Positions 50,901 through 61,665 of a stretch of 64,000 nt of DNA are shown here, one piece after another (the stretch's first letter is position 1; each line of letters opens with the position of its first letter). The position numbers and the translations under genes were made by a program. A model generated the notes under the pieces. That model did not search any database, had not been told where the DNA came from, and saw nothing but the letters and a program-made list of their open reading frames with translations. The DNA comes from Homalodisca vitripennis (lineage: Eukaryota; Arthropoda; Insecta; Hemiptera; Cicadellidae). Where the stretch lies: NCBI RefSeq assembly GCF_021130785.1, contig NC_060215.1:64422501-64486500 (forward strand). Direction: 5' to 3'.

Positions 50901-52009
50901 CCAACTCATAATTTTCGCCCTTCTTTTGGTAATTTATCGTGAATTAAGTTAATTACGGTGCGCCATGTTTCTAAAATTTTTTCTGCGAGGGATTTTGAGG
51001 ATTTAACGCATCAAATTTACTGTACGTTATATTGAAATAGTCTTCCAGATCTGATATTAAATTAATTTTGTTGTCTTTTTTATAGGAAAAATTAAATTCA
51101 TAGAAACTACAGAGCAATCTGCATAACTGATTCTCGATGAACAATAGAGCACAATAGAATCGTACAAGCTATATTTGGTTCAAACTTGCAAGAAAAGTGA
51201 ATTAAAATTGAACTTTGTTAATAACTTTAATTGAAATTTGGAAATTTAGTAGTTAATTAATGTTTAATTGGAATTGTTTTATTGTGAATTATTAATTGGA
51301 AATGAATTGGACTTTAATAATTGTTTGAGAGAGTTGTATCTGAATTGCATAGACTTGAAAGTTAAGGTACAACTAGTGGAAAGAGAAGTTTGATTTTTTA
51401 TTTTGAATTTTGAGTGAACTTAGAAGTGAACATTTTTATTTTAGTTATTTCCAAGTGGTATTTGATTTTTATTTGAAAACTTTATTATTTTATTTCAGAA
51501 GAAAGCTCTGATTTTTAGTTTGATATATTTGATTAATATTTTTATTTCTTGCCAAAGGACCTTTTAAAATTACTAAATGGTTTGTCAATTCTTTGTGGAA
51601 AATAGAGTGATGAAAATTCGGAAACATTGGACTTATTAATTTGCCAGTTTAAAATAAATCCATTATTTTTATTTATAACTGTGATTTTTATTTAAGACAA
51701 ACCAGATTATAATTAATAGTCAAAAATCTAGTAATAAATTTCACTGAATATTCACTCGGAGCTTACTAATAAAAAAATAGTTTATATTGTCTTACATGTC
51801 TGGATATTAATTTCTACAATCCAAGTCGGTGTATTGGTATAACCATCATTTACAATCATATTTTTTTTTATTCTTTTAAGGGGCAAAAAACACTGTGGTT
51901 ATCATCGCCCTCAAGAAAGAATTGGCACCTGCTCGCATTTGGTGGTGTCAATTAAGTAAATAAAGGTTACATTCTATATAAAAAAAAGAAATAGTAATCA
52001 CGACTAGGA

Positions 52010-52033
52010 GGTGAGTAAATAATTTACTCACCT
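52010..52033. repeat. Near-perfect palindrome
   Basis: GGTGAGTAAAT/AATTTACTCACC: 11-bp arms around one central base, inside the 3' UTR of the outer LINE. It could form a hairpin in the transcript. Confidence 0.75.
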
Positions 52034-52134
52034 ACTACTTAAAACTAAATAACAATAAATGGAATAAGGGAAAGACTGTAGAGTGGTCTTAACCCATATA
52101 GAGGCTAAAAAGATAAATAGAACATACATGAAAA

Positions 52135-53219
52135 CAAGATTCAAGATTCAAGATATTTTATTGTCATTAAGCACAATACATATTATGCAATAGACAAAGT
52201 CAACATATTATATAGCCTACTTTAATCTAATCTTTAATCTAGGCACAGTTATAGGACAAAATACAGTATTGCCAGCTAGAACTAAATAACAATAATATAA
52301 ATGTGAATAAAAACAATAAAATTACAATTAAATAATTTAAAAATCTATACAATATGTGCTAACAATCCTAATCTTAAATTAACAATGGATTAAAAACTTA
52401 ATGAGCTAATATCACAGGCTAGGTAATCTTCAACAGTGTAAAAAGCTTTATTTTTCAGCCACTTTGCAATGGTAACTTTAAAATTATTAAGTGTAACATT
52501 CCATGCCTTCTCTGGTAATTTATTAAATAATTTTATACTGAAAAATATCTGGCTGTTTTTGGTCTTTTCGAGTCTGACTGGGGGTAGATCGAGTAAATAC
52601 TTTTTTCTTGTGCAGTGTGTATGAACATCTTGTCTATTTATGAAACTATTCAAATTTTCTTTTACATCAAGTAATGAGCAGTAGATGTATAAACTTGGCA
52701 AGGTCATAATTTGAAGTTCTTTAAAAAAAGGTGAACAAGATTCTTGTTTAGAAACATTTTTTAAAATCCTAATAGCTTTTTTTTGCCATAAAAATATTTT
52801 TTTGGCACTGGAACTGTTTCCCCAAAGAGTCACACCATACCTCAAGTGTGAGTGGAAAAATGCATAACAAGCAGTTATCAACATCTCCTGAGTAACAGTA
52901 TTCCTTAGTTTACATAATAGGTATATAACTCTAGATAGTTTAGTACATAAATAATTAACATGATGTTGCCAGCTTAATTTACTATCTAGGATAACACCCA
53001 ATAACTTAACAGAATCATTACTGTATTTAGTATTATTGTGTAGAGATAGAGTTAAATATTCAGTTTTATTATGATTCACTGCCAACCCATTTGCTTTAAA
53101 CCATTCTAGAGCTAATTTAAATGAACGTTCTTGATCAGATTTTAAGGTTTGTGAGTCTTTATTACAGTTTAAAAGAGTAGTATCATCCGCGTACAAAACA
53201 GAATTACAAGGTAGGCTAG
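52135..53219 (-). mobile_element. Inner LINE fragment (3' half of a CR1/Daphne-like element) inside LINE C
   Basis: Begins at the RT palm (NSVLYADDTTLLN at about 53204-53166), continues through the RT thumb to a stop at 52390, and ends in a heptamer-type tail (plus strand GATTCAAGATTCAAGAT at 52138-52154). It is a 5'-truncated copy of an element unrelated to its host LINE. ATGAAAA occurs at both edges (52128-52134 and 53220-53226), a candidate 7-bp target duplication that supports nested insertion. Confidence 0.75.
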
Positions 53220-55020
53220 ATGAAAAATACTTGTTGAACTTGTTGTTAACGACTGCCTGCCACTCGGTATTCCATTTGGCTTTCAGTTTGCCCTTCACCA
53301 CCAGGCTAATATCGGAAGAAACCATCCATGCGGTGTAAGGCTGGAGTTCCAATGCTTCTTTGGCTCCTCTATCTGCCAGCTCGTTTCCGGATACTCCAAT
53401 GTGTCCAGGTACCCAGACAAGAAAAACAGCAACACCTTCGGACTGAAGGGAAGACAAAGAGTGCCATATTTCGCGGATGATTATGTGTTTAGAATACATA
53501 TCGCTGATGGCTTGCATACCACTAAGGGAGTCGCTGCAGATAACTAATTTATTTGTCATGGCACACGTTATATTTAGGGCGTTTTTGATGGCTGTTAATT
53601 CGGCCGTGAAAATGGAAGAGTCATTGGGGAGACGAAACCCGTATCGTCTAACCCCAGTGACGAAAGCACATCCAGTTCTAAAACGTTCCTTTGACCCGTC
53701 AGTATAGACAACATTTGCGAGGCTGCCTAGTATTTGACGGAATTCTTGTTGGTAGACTGTTTCTGGAGTGGAGACTTTTTTAAACCTAGAGAGATTTAAA
53801 ATAATTTTTGGCATCGAGACGCTCCAGGGTGGGATATCACATTGATGGACGACTTTAAACTCATAATCGTTTAGGCCTATTTCAGAAGCGTAGGATTTGG
53901 CCCTAACGCCTAAGGGTGAAGGATGATTTGGTTTCGCTAGGAAAGAATTTTGGAGTGGATTTCGCAGGACCGGTTCAAATGCAGGGTTGTCTGGCTTCCC
54001 TGAAAGAGCATGAACATAGTTTAGGGACAGTTGTTGCCGTCTATGCGAAAGAGGAGGTTCTCCCGTTTCTGCAAGAAGACTTTTAATAGGAGAAGATCGA
54101 AAAGCTCCAGTGGCCAGTCTTAAAGCAGAATTATGGACAGGGTCAAGCATTTTTAGAGCACTGGGTCTTGCGGACCCATATGCTTGACATCCATAGTCTA
54201 AACAGGAACGGATGGTGGCTTTGTAAAATCTGAGAATGCATGTCCTGTCAGCCCCCCATTTTGTTCCGCTAAGAGCTCTAAGTATGTTCAAGCGTTTCAT
54301 GCATCGATCTTTTAGGTCTCTCAGGTGAGGCACCCAAGTTAGCCGGGTATCAAACGTGAGACCCAGGAATTTTATTTCCTCGACGTTTGGTATTCTCTGT
54401 CCCATCAAACTTAGTGTTGGCTTCCCCATGGTTTGGAGCCTAGAAAAGACCATGCACTTAGTTTTGGATGGGGAAAAAGAAAAACCCGTTACTCTAGACC
54501 TCTGTTCAAGCCGGTTTATAGTCAACTGCAAAGCTCTTTCTGATGTAGATAGTTTCTTTGCCGAGATGAAAATAGCAAAATCGTCTACCAATAAAGAACA
54601 GCGTACAGGAGGTATTACATACGATGCAATTTCATTTATTGCAATGGTAAACAGAGTGCAGCTTAACACACTTCCTTGCGGGATTCCATTTTCTTGAATA
54701 AGAGGACCAGAAAAAGTTTTCCCGAGTCTTACTTGGATGGTTCTGTCAGACAAAAAGCCATTTATGAATGCCACCATGTGACCACCAACACCCCAAGATA
54801 TTAATTTATTTACAATACCCCTTCTCCATGCAGTGTCATAGGCTTTCGACAGGTCAAAGAAAACAGCAGCTAAGTGTTTTCCTTGAATAAAAGAATTTAG
54901 GATGAACGTCTCCAAACACAACAGATTGTCAGCAGTAGACCTGCCCTGCCGAAATCCACACTGAGTAGTCGCCAGAAGATTGTTTTTTTCCAAATACCAC
55001 ACAAGCCTTCTATTGACCAT
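52390..55020 (-). CDS. Fused LINE frame: RT + RNase H joined to a second RT palm/thumb
   Basis: 876 uninterrupted codons. Residues 1-400 are RT (FFDLSKAYD with D56, GIPQGSVLS, LLVDD with D146/D147 in place of YADD) and a connection region. Residues 437-555 are RNase H (YTDGS D441, TAEL E474, CSDS D497, PGHIGVSGNELAD with H540 and D550). At about residue 600 the frame passes directly into a second RT's palm (LYADDTTLL, residues 609-617), thumb and ORF2 C terminus. The real RT frame extends upstream of this first Met to about 55150 (SYRPISLTSCLCKVLERM). A one-base T excess near 55157 separates it from the fingers block APGPDNIHYAMLRNLTEE (about 55244-55191), where the element is truncated. It is unlikely to be a working protein, lacking endonuclease and most fingers. 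Confidence 0.82.
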   Translation of the reverse strand: MVNRRLVWYLEKNNLLATTQCGFRQGRSTADNLLCLETFILNSFIQGKHLAAVFFDLSKAYDTAWRRGIVNKLISWGVGGHMVAFINGFLSDRTIQVRLGKTFSGPLIQENGIPQGSVLSCTLFTIAINEIASYVIPPVRCSLLVDDFAIFISAKKLSTSERALQLTINRLEQRSRVTGFSFSPSKTKCMVFSRLQTMGKPTLSLMGQRIPNVEEIKFLGLTFDTRLTWVPHLRDLKDRCMKRLNILRALSGTKWGADRTCILRFYKATIRSCLDYGCQAYGSARPSALKMLDPVHNSALRLATGAFRSSPIKSLLAETGEPPLSHRRQQLSLNYVHALSGKPDNPAFEPVLRNPLQNSFLAKPNHPSPLGVRAKSYASEIGLNDYEFKVVHQCDIPPWSVSMPKIILNLSRFKKVSTPETVYQQEFRQILGSLANVVYTDGSKERFRTGCAFVTGVRRYGFRLPNDSSIFTAELTAIKNALNITCAMTNKLVICSDSLSGMQAISDMYSKHIIIREIWHSLSSLQSEGVAVFLVWVPGHIGVSGNELADRGAKEALELQPYTAWMVSSDISLVVKGKLKAKWNTEWQAVVNNKFNKYFSSSLPCNSVLYADDTTLLNCNKDSQTLKSDQERSFKLALEWFKANGLAVNHNKTEYLTLSLHNNTKYSNDSVKLLGVILDSKLSWQHHVNYLCTKLSRVIYLLCKLRNTVTQEMLITACYAFFHSHLRYGVTLWGNSSSAKKIFLWQKKAIRILKNVSKQESCSPFFKELQIMTLPSLYIYCSLLDVKENLNSFINRQDVHTHCTRKKYLLDLPPVRLEKTKNSQIFFSIKLFNKLPEKAWNVTLNNFKVTIAKWLKNKAFYTVEDYLACDISSLSF

Positions 55021-55278
55021 TCTTTCAAGGACTTTGCAGAGGCAACTAGTAAGGGATATAGGCCGATAGCTACTTGGAGATGCTCTATCCCGGCCCGGTT
55101 TATGTAGAGCGATAATATGTGAACGACGCCAAGATGTAGGAAATACATTTTCAAAATAAATTGTTATATAACGTTAAAAGGTCTTTCTTAATTTCCTCCG
55201 TCAGGTTCCGCAACATGGCATAATGTATATTGTCAGGACCTGGTGCGGAGTTTGATGTGGCCTTATTTACAATCATAT

Positions 55279-56119
55279 GTTGTCATTAATGATGAAGTTT
55301 GTTCTGCTGCCTTCAGTTTTTCTAATTTGGAAGTGGACAAAAAATTTTTAAATTCAAAGAATGAACTCTTTCATTTAGTTAACACCATTTTAACCATTTC
55401 TCAAAGTTGTGGTTAAGAACAAACATTTCCCATAATCCCCTGTACCTTTACATTACAACTTTCAAAAGAGAGTAAGTCAAAATATGAGATAATATTTTAT
55501 GACCCCTCTCACTTAATCCTTTAAGGATGATGTGGCTATATATGGGGAGTCTCCTCAGATTGTATGACATAATATATTTTGATAATTGCACTAATTTACT
55601 GAGGAAAAAAACTGTTGTAGTTTTATGAAAACTATACTTTACTAATTAATTATAGGATTATTAATATTTTGTCAATGTCAAAATAAGAACTGCATTTATT
55701 AAAAAAGCATTATAAACTTTTTTAATAACATTTTAATTGTGATTGTTGTTTCCTACGCCTGAAAAGCACAATACATTTTTATTGTAAGCACCAATATTAT
55801 TATTTTTAGTAGTTATTTTCAAAAAACAAATCTGGTGAAATTTGAATAAGTTTTTGAGCTTATTTTTTAATGAGAAGTATTATGCCTTGATAATTACAGG
55901 TAATTATTACATGTCCTATTACATGTACTATTCAACTGAATGGCTCCCTAAAACAATGTAGTAACTGATAATTTTTTCAAAAATTAATTTTTAGCTGAAA
56001 TACTTTGTAAGTAACACACTACATTGTGTTGTATATTTTGTTTAGGATAAACCTCTGTTGGCAACCCATTATTTTCCAGACTTTAATAATTATGAACTGA
56101 GAGAAAAACAGTACAATAC
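55279..56119. other. Host intron, AT-rich, nothing recognised
   Basis: Lies between the LINE C target site and the host exon at 56356-56120. No supportable feature. Confidence 0.6.
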
Positions 56120-56356
56120 CTGAGAAGAGCAACGCCTCTTGGCTGGTGGAGTAATGGGGCTTAATGAATCATCGCTACTATTTGTTGTTGACAAGTTGCT
56201 GGTCTGTAATTTTGATAAATAAGACATTTTAGTAGGTTGAAACCATGAGCTGCTACTCGTACTTTCTTGATCACTACTCTCATTAGCACAGGAGAGTAAA
56301 TTTTCTTTTTCATCTGTTTGTAGTTTTAAAACAGAGAGTTGCAAGTTTTCAAGAAC
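56120..56356 (-). CDS. SNM1/Artemis-like gene, exon d
   Basis: 237 nt, phase 0 to phase 0. Acceptor TTTTGTTCTAG then GTTCTTGAAAACTTG; donor CTCAG then GTATTG. It encodes 79 residues beginning VLENLQLSVLKLQ, which continues the end of the beta-CASP fold from the upstream exon (the family has VVEIL.PL here), then a Ser/Thr/Asp-rich disordered tail with TPPAKRRCSS. Disordered, phosphorylatable tails follow the nuclease core in Artemis. The tail is not conserved enough for firm assignment on its own; the splice phase and adjoining exons carry the call. Confidence 0.75.
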
Positions 56357-56765
56357 CTAGAACAAAATAAAATACTACTGTCTTAAACATTATATTTTTT
56401 TTATTCACGATATTATTGATTGAAAATTATATCCTATAAAATTTAAAGATTAGTAAAAATATAATCATATGCCCTATATCAGTATTTATTTCCTATTGCT
56501 GCCTTTGTAGTTATTAATATAAAATAATTATTTTGAACTATAAAACCTATTTGTTTTAGAAAGAATAAAAAAGTGTACAGTTTTATGGTACGTTAACAAA
56601 CTATGTAAATAATTATATTTTAACTACTTTGTACTTATTAGATTTCAAGCAAATTTATATCTTGAATCATACACTATTAAATTTACCCTAAAATGATTGG
56701 TGGTTGATTGGTTCATAATTGAGTAAAATTAACCAAAATTAAGAAGAAAAAAACAATGCTATTAC

Positions 56766-56906
56766 CTGTTCATGACTAGTATTGTTAGGCACAACACATG
56801 GATATGTGTTCTCGGGTTTGAGATAACTAACTATCTTAATTAGCTCCTCCAAAGAACAATGAGTTGCATATGCAACTCTCACAACATTACAGTCCTCTTT
56901 CACCCT
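56766..56906 (-). CDS. SNM1/Artemis-like gene, exon c (beta-CASP end)
   Basis: 141 nt, phase 0 to phase 0. Acceptor TTTGTTTACAG, donor CAG|GTAATAG. It encodes RVKEDCNVVRVAYATHCSLE then ELIKIVSYLKPENTYPCVVP. This matches the SNM1-family pattern of a V/F-x-x-S/T-x-H-S/C segment (the beta-CASP metal-site His, here ATHCS) followed by helix E/LxxLxxFVxxLxPxxxxPxVxP. Proteins of this family are 5'-3' exo/endonucleases; Artemis opens DNA hairpins in end joining. Artemis is favoured over SNM1A/Apollo by wording, but this needs alignment. Confidence 0.82.
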
Positions 56907-58378
56907 CTGTAAACAAACAAGTAACATCAGTGTAAACATTCACATGTTGCAGATTTAATTAACTATTCATTTTGTACACACATTGTAGATCACTACTCCT
57001 TGCAAACTTTCATTAATACATTTACTTAATACTGTAGACTACATTATAATGTCCGATACCATTCCTTGCCGTCAACTATCATACAATATAAATTGTATTG
57101 ATTCTATGCTAGGATATTGGAACAGCTGTTCGTATTTTATTTTTAATTTTGTTTACTCTTCTCCAGTCCCCAGGCTAAGGTGGTAGGCGCTCTCTGCAGT
57201 TACTGGTGCTCTTTTTTAAAATACATAAGTATTTTATAAAAGTAGCATAATTAGTTTTTATACAGACAACTGCATTATTCATATTGTATTTAACAGGAAA
57301 TAATAAGAGAACATTCACTCAATACAATGTATCCATTTATTGATATATTATTTACTCTATATACTATGATTACAAATTTTAAAGGTAAATTAGAAACTAA
57401 AACCAAACAAAATGTTTTTTTCTGGTTTTTAACTTTTCGATTATATTTATGACATCAGGGATCAAGTCTTTTTCTTAACACAATAACACTAGAGCATCAA
57501 GTTCACTGTCTGAAAGAGTTGATATTTTCACATTCTTTATTCCAATCAAAACAAAATATACTCTTTCTGCAGTGCAGTTTGTGACAGGTAAATTCAGAAA
57601 ATAAAACCTGTTTCTACAGTACGATTAAGAGTGAAAACTATGTGATCTTCTGCACTTTCTTTTACTCGGTTCTTTTGGTTCTTGTTTCTCACATTCCTTT
57701 TTGGCAGCATGTTTCATAACATCTTTTTTGTTCCTATTAAATTTATATTTAAAGAACTGTAACACTAAATGGCAAAAGTGCTAAGTTATGGTTACAAGAT
57801 TATTTGGAGAATCATAACTATATCCCCTGGTTGATGACAACTCAAGCCACAGACAGACAGTCTCCTGTATTTAGTTTTTTTTTTAATATTACTTTGATTG
57901 TATGATATTATATACATCTATTCCAGAAACAATTTTCCTTTTTGAATGTGGTTATCAGTTTTATGATCATTAAACCTCATATTGATTTTTGGCGATTTTT
58001 AGATACATCTGGAAAATTAACATAGGCTCTTTTTGATCATTTTATTAACTTCTGTAAAAGTGTTAAATTTGATTCCCCACATGAATATGTTTTAACACCA
58101 TTCAATTAATCTTTTTTGTACTTTTGGACTTAATAACAAGTTAATAAGAGTAGCTGACTTGACACTTAACTAAGCCACAAAAGTGTTCCAGACATACAAG
58201 TCGTGACATAACTCCAGCTCTCGCTTAACCTATCCGCCACCTCATTTCTCATAATCCCCTCATACCCCAGCACTCACAACAGAGTGACTTTGTTGCAGGT
58301 TTATCGTAAGAATAAAGAGAGACTTATCCAAATATGAAATACTGAGGTAGAGAGATATATGCACAATATGAAACTTAC

Positions 58379-58483
58379 GCTTTTCTGTAACTGTTGTAGG
58401 TTGAACGACATAGCACAGGGTTTTATTGTCTTTATGAACTTTCCTGTTCTTAAACATCTTTGGCATTCACCTTGAGAAGACAC
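58379..58483 (-). CDS. SNM1/Artemis-like gene, exon b
   Basis: 105 nt, phase 0 to phase 0. Acceptor ATCAATCACAG, donor AAAAGC|GTAAGT. It encodes VSSQGECQRCLRTGKFIKTI then KPCAMSFNLQQLQKS, which corresponds to the ..IKPSTMWF.. strand of the family's beta-CASP domain (here IKPCAMSF). The preceding exon ends and the following one begins exactly in phase, so the three exons give one continuous protein. The host intron between this exon and exon c is otherwise AT-rich and unassigned. Confidence 0.8.
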
Positions 58484-59819
58484 CTGTGATTGATAGCAAA
58501 TATTTTTGATAGCATTAGTTTAAATTACTTACATTCTCCAAACACAACATTATTGTATATTATATCTATACTACAAATATATGGTGACATCCTATTAAAA
58601 TCAGAAAATTTAGTACTAATTATTTTATAATAATGACTAAATTTAAACACTTTTATTGTTGATTACTACTGGACAATCACACTGTTAACTAAACAAAATC
58701 AATGATGTTCATTTCATGTAAGATCCATAAATATCTTTGAAAATAAGATTAAGGCTGGTTCCATACTAGCTAGATCTACATCAAACCACATCAGTTTCTT
58801 GTCATTAATGCAGGAAACAACTCATCCCACACTGTGTGTGGAGTGCTAAGGATGTATGTGAATACATTTTAAAGATTTTTGTTACTTTCTTATTTGTAGG
58901 TATATTGTTTTTTAAAACATCCCATTCATTGTGTGGAAAAAATAAAAATGTATACCATGCACACACTATATATATATATATATTTTAGACAAACAGAATT
59001 CTCAAAATCTAATGTGTTTTCTCTTGTTTTGTATTTCCACTTTAGTAACATGACACCTGTTCTGAACTTAATGTTCATGAATAAAGTTATCTGTATTTTG
59101 TATTCATTCCCTACTTGTATTCTGTTACACCCTGAAATCCCCATTTTCAACCAATGTTATTAACACACCACATAGTACTCAACATAACCCATAAGATAGA
59201 TTTTTTTATCACTGAGAATTTTTGACATTCCTCTTTCTTCCCCAATATCCTTCAAATGCAAATTTGCTTGGCAAATTATTAAGAAGAACGGTATCCTGGT
59301 AAATAATGTCAAACCCAACATTGATATTTATACTCAAACAATTATTTTATACATTCCATAAATGAAGTTGAACAAACTACAAAAAAACCTCTGTAATAAT
59401 GTTCCTTGCCATTATTTGTTGCCATCTAGTATATATTTTCAAGACAACTATGTCCATATTATACCCAACATATGACAAGGATGCAAATATCAGTATGTGA
59501 GCTATCATCCCATTTCTGTTGTTCTGAATTGTCCAAAATGATTGAAATTTTGGTTTTACTCAACAAATTATTAATTTTATGAAGAGTAATTTTCTTTTAA
59601 ATACATCTTAATTTTGTTTTAGAAGGACTAGATCTTCCTTTGATGCAAAATATGATGTGATCAGCACATTAATCAGGTATTTCAAAACAAGGCCTTTGCT
59701 CAGGGCACATTCTGTGACCTGATAAACATTATGTTCTTCACTATTTTTTTTTTTTTTTATTTTATTTAAATGGTTGCAACAGATTGTTAGCATCAATGGT
59801 GTAAGATAGAAGGACATTA

Positions 59820-60700
59820 TAGTCAAACATGGTTTCCCACAGGACCATTCCTTTCTAATCAGTATAAACTATCTGCCATGACAGGTAGAACAACACTTTA
59901 TGCTGATGACATAACTTTTATCAACATTGCTGATGTTTTATCAGAATAATGTTGAAGAACTGTCAAGATTGCCTGATGACTCTTTGATAGGCGCTTCCCA
60001 GTGGTTTAGACCTAATAAATTTGTTTTCAATGAAAAAAATACAAAGTAATAATCTCTAGTTTTTAACCTTATTCAGCCTCTAATGATAGTAATATTGCCA
60101 ACAATGTAAATTTTTTTGGTAATTGACATAGATAATTAGTTAAAGTGGAACCTACACAATACACATAAAATATATAAGTAAGAGGTTTTCTAAAGTTATT
60201 TATATTTACCTTTTAGTTCGCCTTAAAGGTACTGTTTCTACAAACTATGTATGGCCTGCTTATGTGAGGAAGTAATCTTTCAATATGGCTTAATATTTTG
60301 GATCAAAACTAAGTGATAGTCTCAAAAAAATTATTAGAGTAATGACTGATTCTCACCTATTGGTAAGTGAGGTGATAAAACACTTTTCATTCGATGGAAA
60401 TTCAAACTCTACTTCTATATTATATGAATTATTTATTTGTATTTTTTATCAAAAATTCAATAATGTACCACAATAACTAGAAACAATGCTGCAATTGGTT
60501 TTCACTGTCTCGTTTGAACCTAATAAATAAGTACCCACACAACATTGTTACTGTTACTAAGCTTTTTCATACTTGGCTTTTGAGACACCCCTTCCTAGCT
60601 TATTTAAATGTTTAGCAGTTATGGAATGCTCTCTAGATACTGGTGGAAATTGCAGTGCAAACATTTCTAAATATGTGTTCTTTTATGTGTTTCTTTCAAA
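59820..60700 (+). pseudogene. Decayed plus-strand LINE RT in a host intron
   Basis: Plus-strand blocks in mixed frames: KHGFPQ (GVPQG-like, about 59827), TLYADDITFINIADV (59895-59940, RT catalytic palm), W..PNKFVFNEKNTK near 60003-60045, HIKYISKRFSKVIYIYLLVRLKGT thumb region near 60165-60235 and KLSDSLKKIIRVMTDS near 60310-60350. Stops and shifts separate the blocks. It is antisense to the host gene and lies between exons b and a. No ends found. Confidence 0.65.
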
Positions 60701-60834
60701 TCAGTGAACCCTAACAGGACATTTTCAAGGTAAGTGTTGATTTCTCTATATATTAGTAATAATGCTTGGTTTTCAGTCCTATTAATTCAAACCCAATTAC
60801 AAATAGTGGTAGAAATAGTAAAGAAATGAATTAC

Positions 60835-60995
60835 CGGACATAAATGAATCTTAGCCGATAGTTTTTCAGAGGTCAGCATATCATGCAGCTCAGGAATAAC
60901 AGCATAATTGGCATATGACCTTTCATCGGCAATCCAGATACGTTCCTTGATACGCTGTGATATCAAAATCAGAATTGGCTCTAAGCCATGGTAAG
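60835..60995 (-). CDS. SNM1/Artemis-like gene, exon a (first exon in window)
   Basis: 161 nt. Acceptor TTCTTTTGCAG; the first two bases (CT) complete a codon begun upstream, and the donor is CCG|GTAATT with the exon ending in phase 0. It encodes (A)YHGLEPILILISQRIKERIW and then YANYAVIPELHDMLTSEKLS to KIHLCP. This matches the SNM1-family region after the metallo-beta-lactamase motifs (AYGYE.LF..LS...., then an IPEIL..LT helix and a KIHACR-like strand in Artemis). The upstream exons with the HxHxDH metal site are not in the window and must lie beyond the right edge or be unrecognised within 61000-64000. Confidence 0.82.
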
Positions 60996-61242
60996 CTGCA
61001 AAAGAATGATATAAGTTAAGTACAAATTTGGACTTTCTCATAGGCAACATTTTAACAATAATGACAGTTGAATACGTTAACGGGGCATTATAGACTACAA
61101 TGGTATAGGCTGTGGCCGTTACTAATCCACTATAGATAACAACGATAAATTACAAAAACACAGTTTTTACAAATCTCTAATTCAAAATATTAAAATCATG
61201 TAAAGTTACATTTTATTAAAATAAAATTGTTATTTAATTTTA

Positions 61243-61267
61243 TAATCATATATGTACAACATATATG
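61243..61267. repeat. Short perfect inverted repeat
   Basis: 11-bp arms ATCATATATGT around a three-base loop (ACA). Simple AT hairpin, significance unclear. Confidence 0.7.
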
Positions 61268-61380
61268 ATTAACTTAACTTAACTTGGTTTGTTTTCTTAA
61301 CTTAGAAAACAACATAAATGTTTTGTAACCAGCACTTTTGTGCATGCACTACAAAAATGTCACAATTCAATATTATTTAC

Positions 61381-61665
61381 TTCGTTTTACTGCTTAAAAA
61401 TACTTTTTACTGACATACCCAAGGTATGTTTATGCAAAGAAAGTAAAAGTAGATGTTTTTAATACAGAAATCATTTGGTAAAGAAAGATAAAAAATTCCT
61501 GAACCAACAACTAAAATCTCAGAATAATCTCCACCAAATTATACTCATCCATGTTTTATCAGAAATAGGTAGGTTTTGAACCAGTAAATAAAATTTAGAA
61601 CACCAGAAATTACCTCAGAGAGGTGATGTGGCAGCTCGCCAGACACCTTTTGAAAATCAATATAG
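61381..61665. repeat. Left arm of a long inverted repeat
   Basis: 285 bp that recur in reverse complement at 62551-62840 with only a few substitutions and small indels. The two arms are separated by 885 bp. The transcript of this region could fold into a long hairpin. The left arm begins inside a decayed Jockey-like RT fragment (minus strand YIDFQKVSGELPHHL). Confidence 0.93.

Larger units (their letters stand above)
51848..55278 (-). mobile_element. LINE C: composite RNase H-bearing LINE with perfect 14-bp target duplication
   Basis: The insertion body at 51862-55264 is flanked by ATTTACAATCATAT at 51848-51861 and 55265-55278, a perfect 14-bp TSD. The element runs on the minus strand and is 5'-truncated within the RT fingers. 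Its 3' end is A-rich (minus strand GCCCCTTAAAAGAATAAA followed by an A run), typical of I/R1-like elements. A second LINE 3' half (about 52135-53219) lies inside it in the same orientation. Both are sense relative to the host gene. Confidence 0.9.

Noticed and set aside
53477..54697. Plus-strand frames of 76 and 113 codons
   Set aside because: They are antisense shadows of the long LINE C frame.
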